Shown here piece by piece: positions 62,214 to 64,000 of a DNA stretch of 64,000 nucleotides. Position 1 is the stretch's first letter; each line of letters starts with the position of its first letter. Origin of the DNA: Lathyrus oleraceus (Eukaryota > Streptophyta > Magnoliopsida > Fabales > Fabaceae); contig NC_066583.1 in the NCBI RefSeq assembly GCF_024323335.1, positions 409,274,031-409,338,030 of the forward strand, written 5' to 3'. The position numbers and the translations under genes are program-made. The notes below the pieces were generated by a model that worked only from the letters and a program-made list of their open reading frames with translations, was not told the DNA's origin and ran no database searches.

Positions 62214-64000
62214 GCAGGATTGCTGATCAACGTCCGCACCGCTACGCAACCAGATAGAATCAACAGAGAAACATAGACCAAGTTCAAGCAGAGTTGGCTG
62301 AGATGAGGGCTAACATGGCCCAATTCATGACCATGATGCAAGGGGTCGTTCAAGGGCAAGAGGAGCTGCGTGCCTTAGCCCAGAGACAGGAAGTTGTGCT
62401 CCCACCACCTAGTCGTGCTTCACCAGTGGGTGCACCTGTGAATGATAATGCTGCTGTTGTTGCTCCCATCAATGATTATGCCGTGGGGGATGAATTGAGG
62501 GGTATTCAGATTAATGGACAACCTCTTGCTGCAGAAACTGTTAATGCCAGAGCTACCTGTGCTCCCGTACGCCATCCTGCTCCGCTGGTTGACAGGAAGG
62601 AGGATATGTTTACTCTACTCAATGACGAAGATGTTGATGTTGGAAGAGTCGAAGAGAGGGATCGGAAGGTGGATGCCCTAGCTGAGAAGATAAGAGCCAT
62701 GGAGTGTCAGAACTCTTTGGGTTTTGATGTTACTAATATGGGTCTGGTAGAAGGACTAAGAATTCCCTACAAGTTCAAAGCACCTTCATTTGATAAATAC
62801 AACGGTACTTCTTGTCCTCGCACCCATGTGCAGGCTTACTACAGGAAGATTTCTGCTTATACAGATGACGAGAAAATGTGGATGTATTTTTTCCAGGATA
62901 GCTTGTCTGGAGCTTCCTTGGATTGGTACATGGAGCTAAAAAGAGAATCCATCAGAAGTTGGAGAGATCTGGGTGAAGCCTTCTTGAGGCAGTACAAACA
63001 TAATATGGACATGGCGCCGAGCCGGACTCAGTTGCAGAGTCTATGTCAGAAATCTGGGGAGAGTTTCAAAGAGTACGCCCAGAGATGGCGTGAGTTGGCT
63101 GCAAGAGTACAACCCCCTATGCTGGAGAGGGAATTGACCAATATGTTTATCGGGACATTACAAGGTGTATTCATGGACCGGATGGAGAGTTGCCCATTCG
63201 GTAGCTTTTCTGACGTGGTGATCTGTGGGGAGAGGACAGAGAGCCTGATCAAAGCTGGAAAGATTCAGGATGTTGGTTCTTCATCTTCGAAGAAGCCATT
63301 TGCTGGGGCACCTCGCAGGAGGGAAGGTGAAACTAATGCTGTGCAACATCGTAGAAATGTGAACAGAGGGCAATATCGCCAGGTTGCTGCTGTAACCATC
63401 CCAGCGCCTCAGCCGCGACAACAGCAACAATAGAGAGTACAACCGCCACAACAACAACAACAACAACGTCCGTTTCAACCAAGACAGAGAATGCCGGATC
63501 GACGTTTTGACCCGTTGCCAATGACCTACGCTGAATTGCTGCCCGAATTGCTCAGATTAGGGTTTGTTGAATTGCGTACTATGGCTCCGTTGACAAAGAT
63601 ACCACCTGGGTATGATGCCAATGTTCGTTGTGACTTCCACTCTGGTGCACCGGGGCACCATATTGAGAATTGTCAGGCTTTTCATCATAAGGTCCAGGAC
63701 TTAATTGACGCCAAAAGAATCAATTTTGCTCCTGTGCCTAATGTTGTGAACAACCCTATGCCTCAACATGGTGCACATAGGGTGAACCATGTGGAAGATG
63801 GAGAAGCTGAAGACTTGGTGGTCAGTGTTGATGAGATTCAGACTCCGTTGATGGTTGTGAAAGATCGTTTATTGAGTGGGGGAGTGTTCCCGGGCTGTGA
63901 TCAGGGCTGTTCAGATTGTGCTGATTCAGAGAATGGGTGTATGCAGTTGAGGGCTGGTATTCAGAATCTGATTGACGAGGGTTGTCTACAGTTTGCTCGG
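62214..64000 (+). pseudogene. gag: Gag of element C, partial (in-frame TAG codons)
   Basis: Capsid/nucleocapsid precursor of the element, running off the window before protease. Similarity to A starts at GRIADQRPHRY (62214 on); a TAG follows at 62255-62257, and the first long open stretch begins at ATG 62294. Gag domain: YKFKAPSFDKYNGTSCPRTH, MWMYFFQDSLSGASLDWY, FKEYAQRWRELAARVQPP. A TAG at 63431-63433 falls in the Gln-rich linker, after which the same frame runs to the window end with zinc knuckle variant CDFHSGAPGHHIENC and Cys4 motif at 63896-63940. Confidence 0.85.

Larger units (their letters stand above)
55069..64000 (+). mobile_element. Ogre-type element C, 5' part
   Basis: LTR, PBS, leader, ORF1 and gag in the same order as in element A but clearly diverged, so a different Ogre family or subfamily. 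Runs off the right edge within gag. It carries four in-frame TAG codons but no frameshift that I could find. Confidence 0.92.

Overview
This is plant nuclear DNA made entirely of nested LTR retrotransposons. I find no host gene, tRNA, rRNA or CRISPR array. Giant (about 22.6 kb) Ogre-type Ty3/gypsy elements with 4-5 kb LTRs, a SIRE/Maximus-type Ty1/copia element and an Athila-type element together suggest a large-genome legume, most likely tribe Fabeae (pea, vetch, faba bean, lentil). That is inference from element types; nothing here names the species.

Layout. 1-5924: 3' part of a decayed copia element on the + strand (pol, env-like ORF, 3' LTR), inserted into an old Ogre/Tat element called B. 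B continues at 5925-6532, 29114-35422 and 40351-44032 (end of intron, pol in pieces, repeat-rich 3' region, start and middle of its 3' LTR). 6533-29113: element A, a complete Ogre inserted in the reverse transcriptase region of B, with target duplication GTGTG. A has LTRs of 4762 and 4763 bp (about 1.2% different by hand count), a PBS, ORF1 (one frameshift), gag-protease, a 276-nt intron, RT/RNase H/aRNase H/integrase, a repeat-rich 3' region and a polypurine tract. 35423-40345: solo LTR E on the - strand inside B's LTR, target duplication ACCCT. 44033-50402: LTR F on the + strand, same family as E, so E and F form a large inverted repeat; F is cut by an Athila solo LTR at 47670-49359 (duplication GCCTC). 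50403-55068: 3' end of an Athila-type element on the - strand (truncated LTR, polypurine tract, two successive decayed env-like ORFs). 55069-64000: 5' part of another Ogre, element C, inserted in the Athila element and running off the window (5' LTR, PBS, ORF1, gag).

How the parts work together. In A and C the LTR supplies the promoter and RNA ends, and the PBS just after it primes reverse transcription. ORF1 (function unknown), gag, protease and the pol enzymes follow. Gag-protease and pol of A lie in one continuous frame only if the 17856-18131 intron is spliced out; keeping the intron ends translation after protease.

Best candidate for an undescribed feature: a two-hairpin RNA module near the 3' end of the Ogre LTRs. 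It occurs twice in A, three times in C and once, weaker, in the distant E/F family. The stems differ in sequence from copy to copy but keep base pairing, around a constant TACGTAGGC. Other points: a Cys4 motif in gag conserved between A and C, a PBS-like echo inside the LTR end, a doubled Athila env-like gene, and a motif shared by the accessory ORFs of three retrotransposon lineages.
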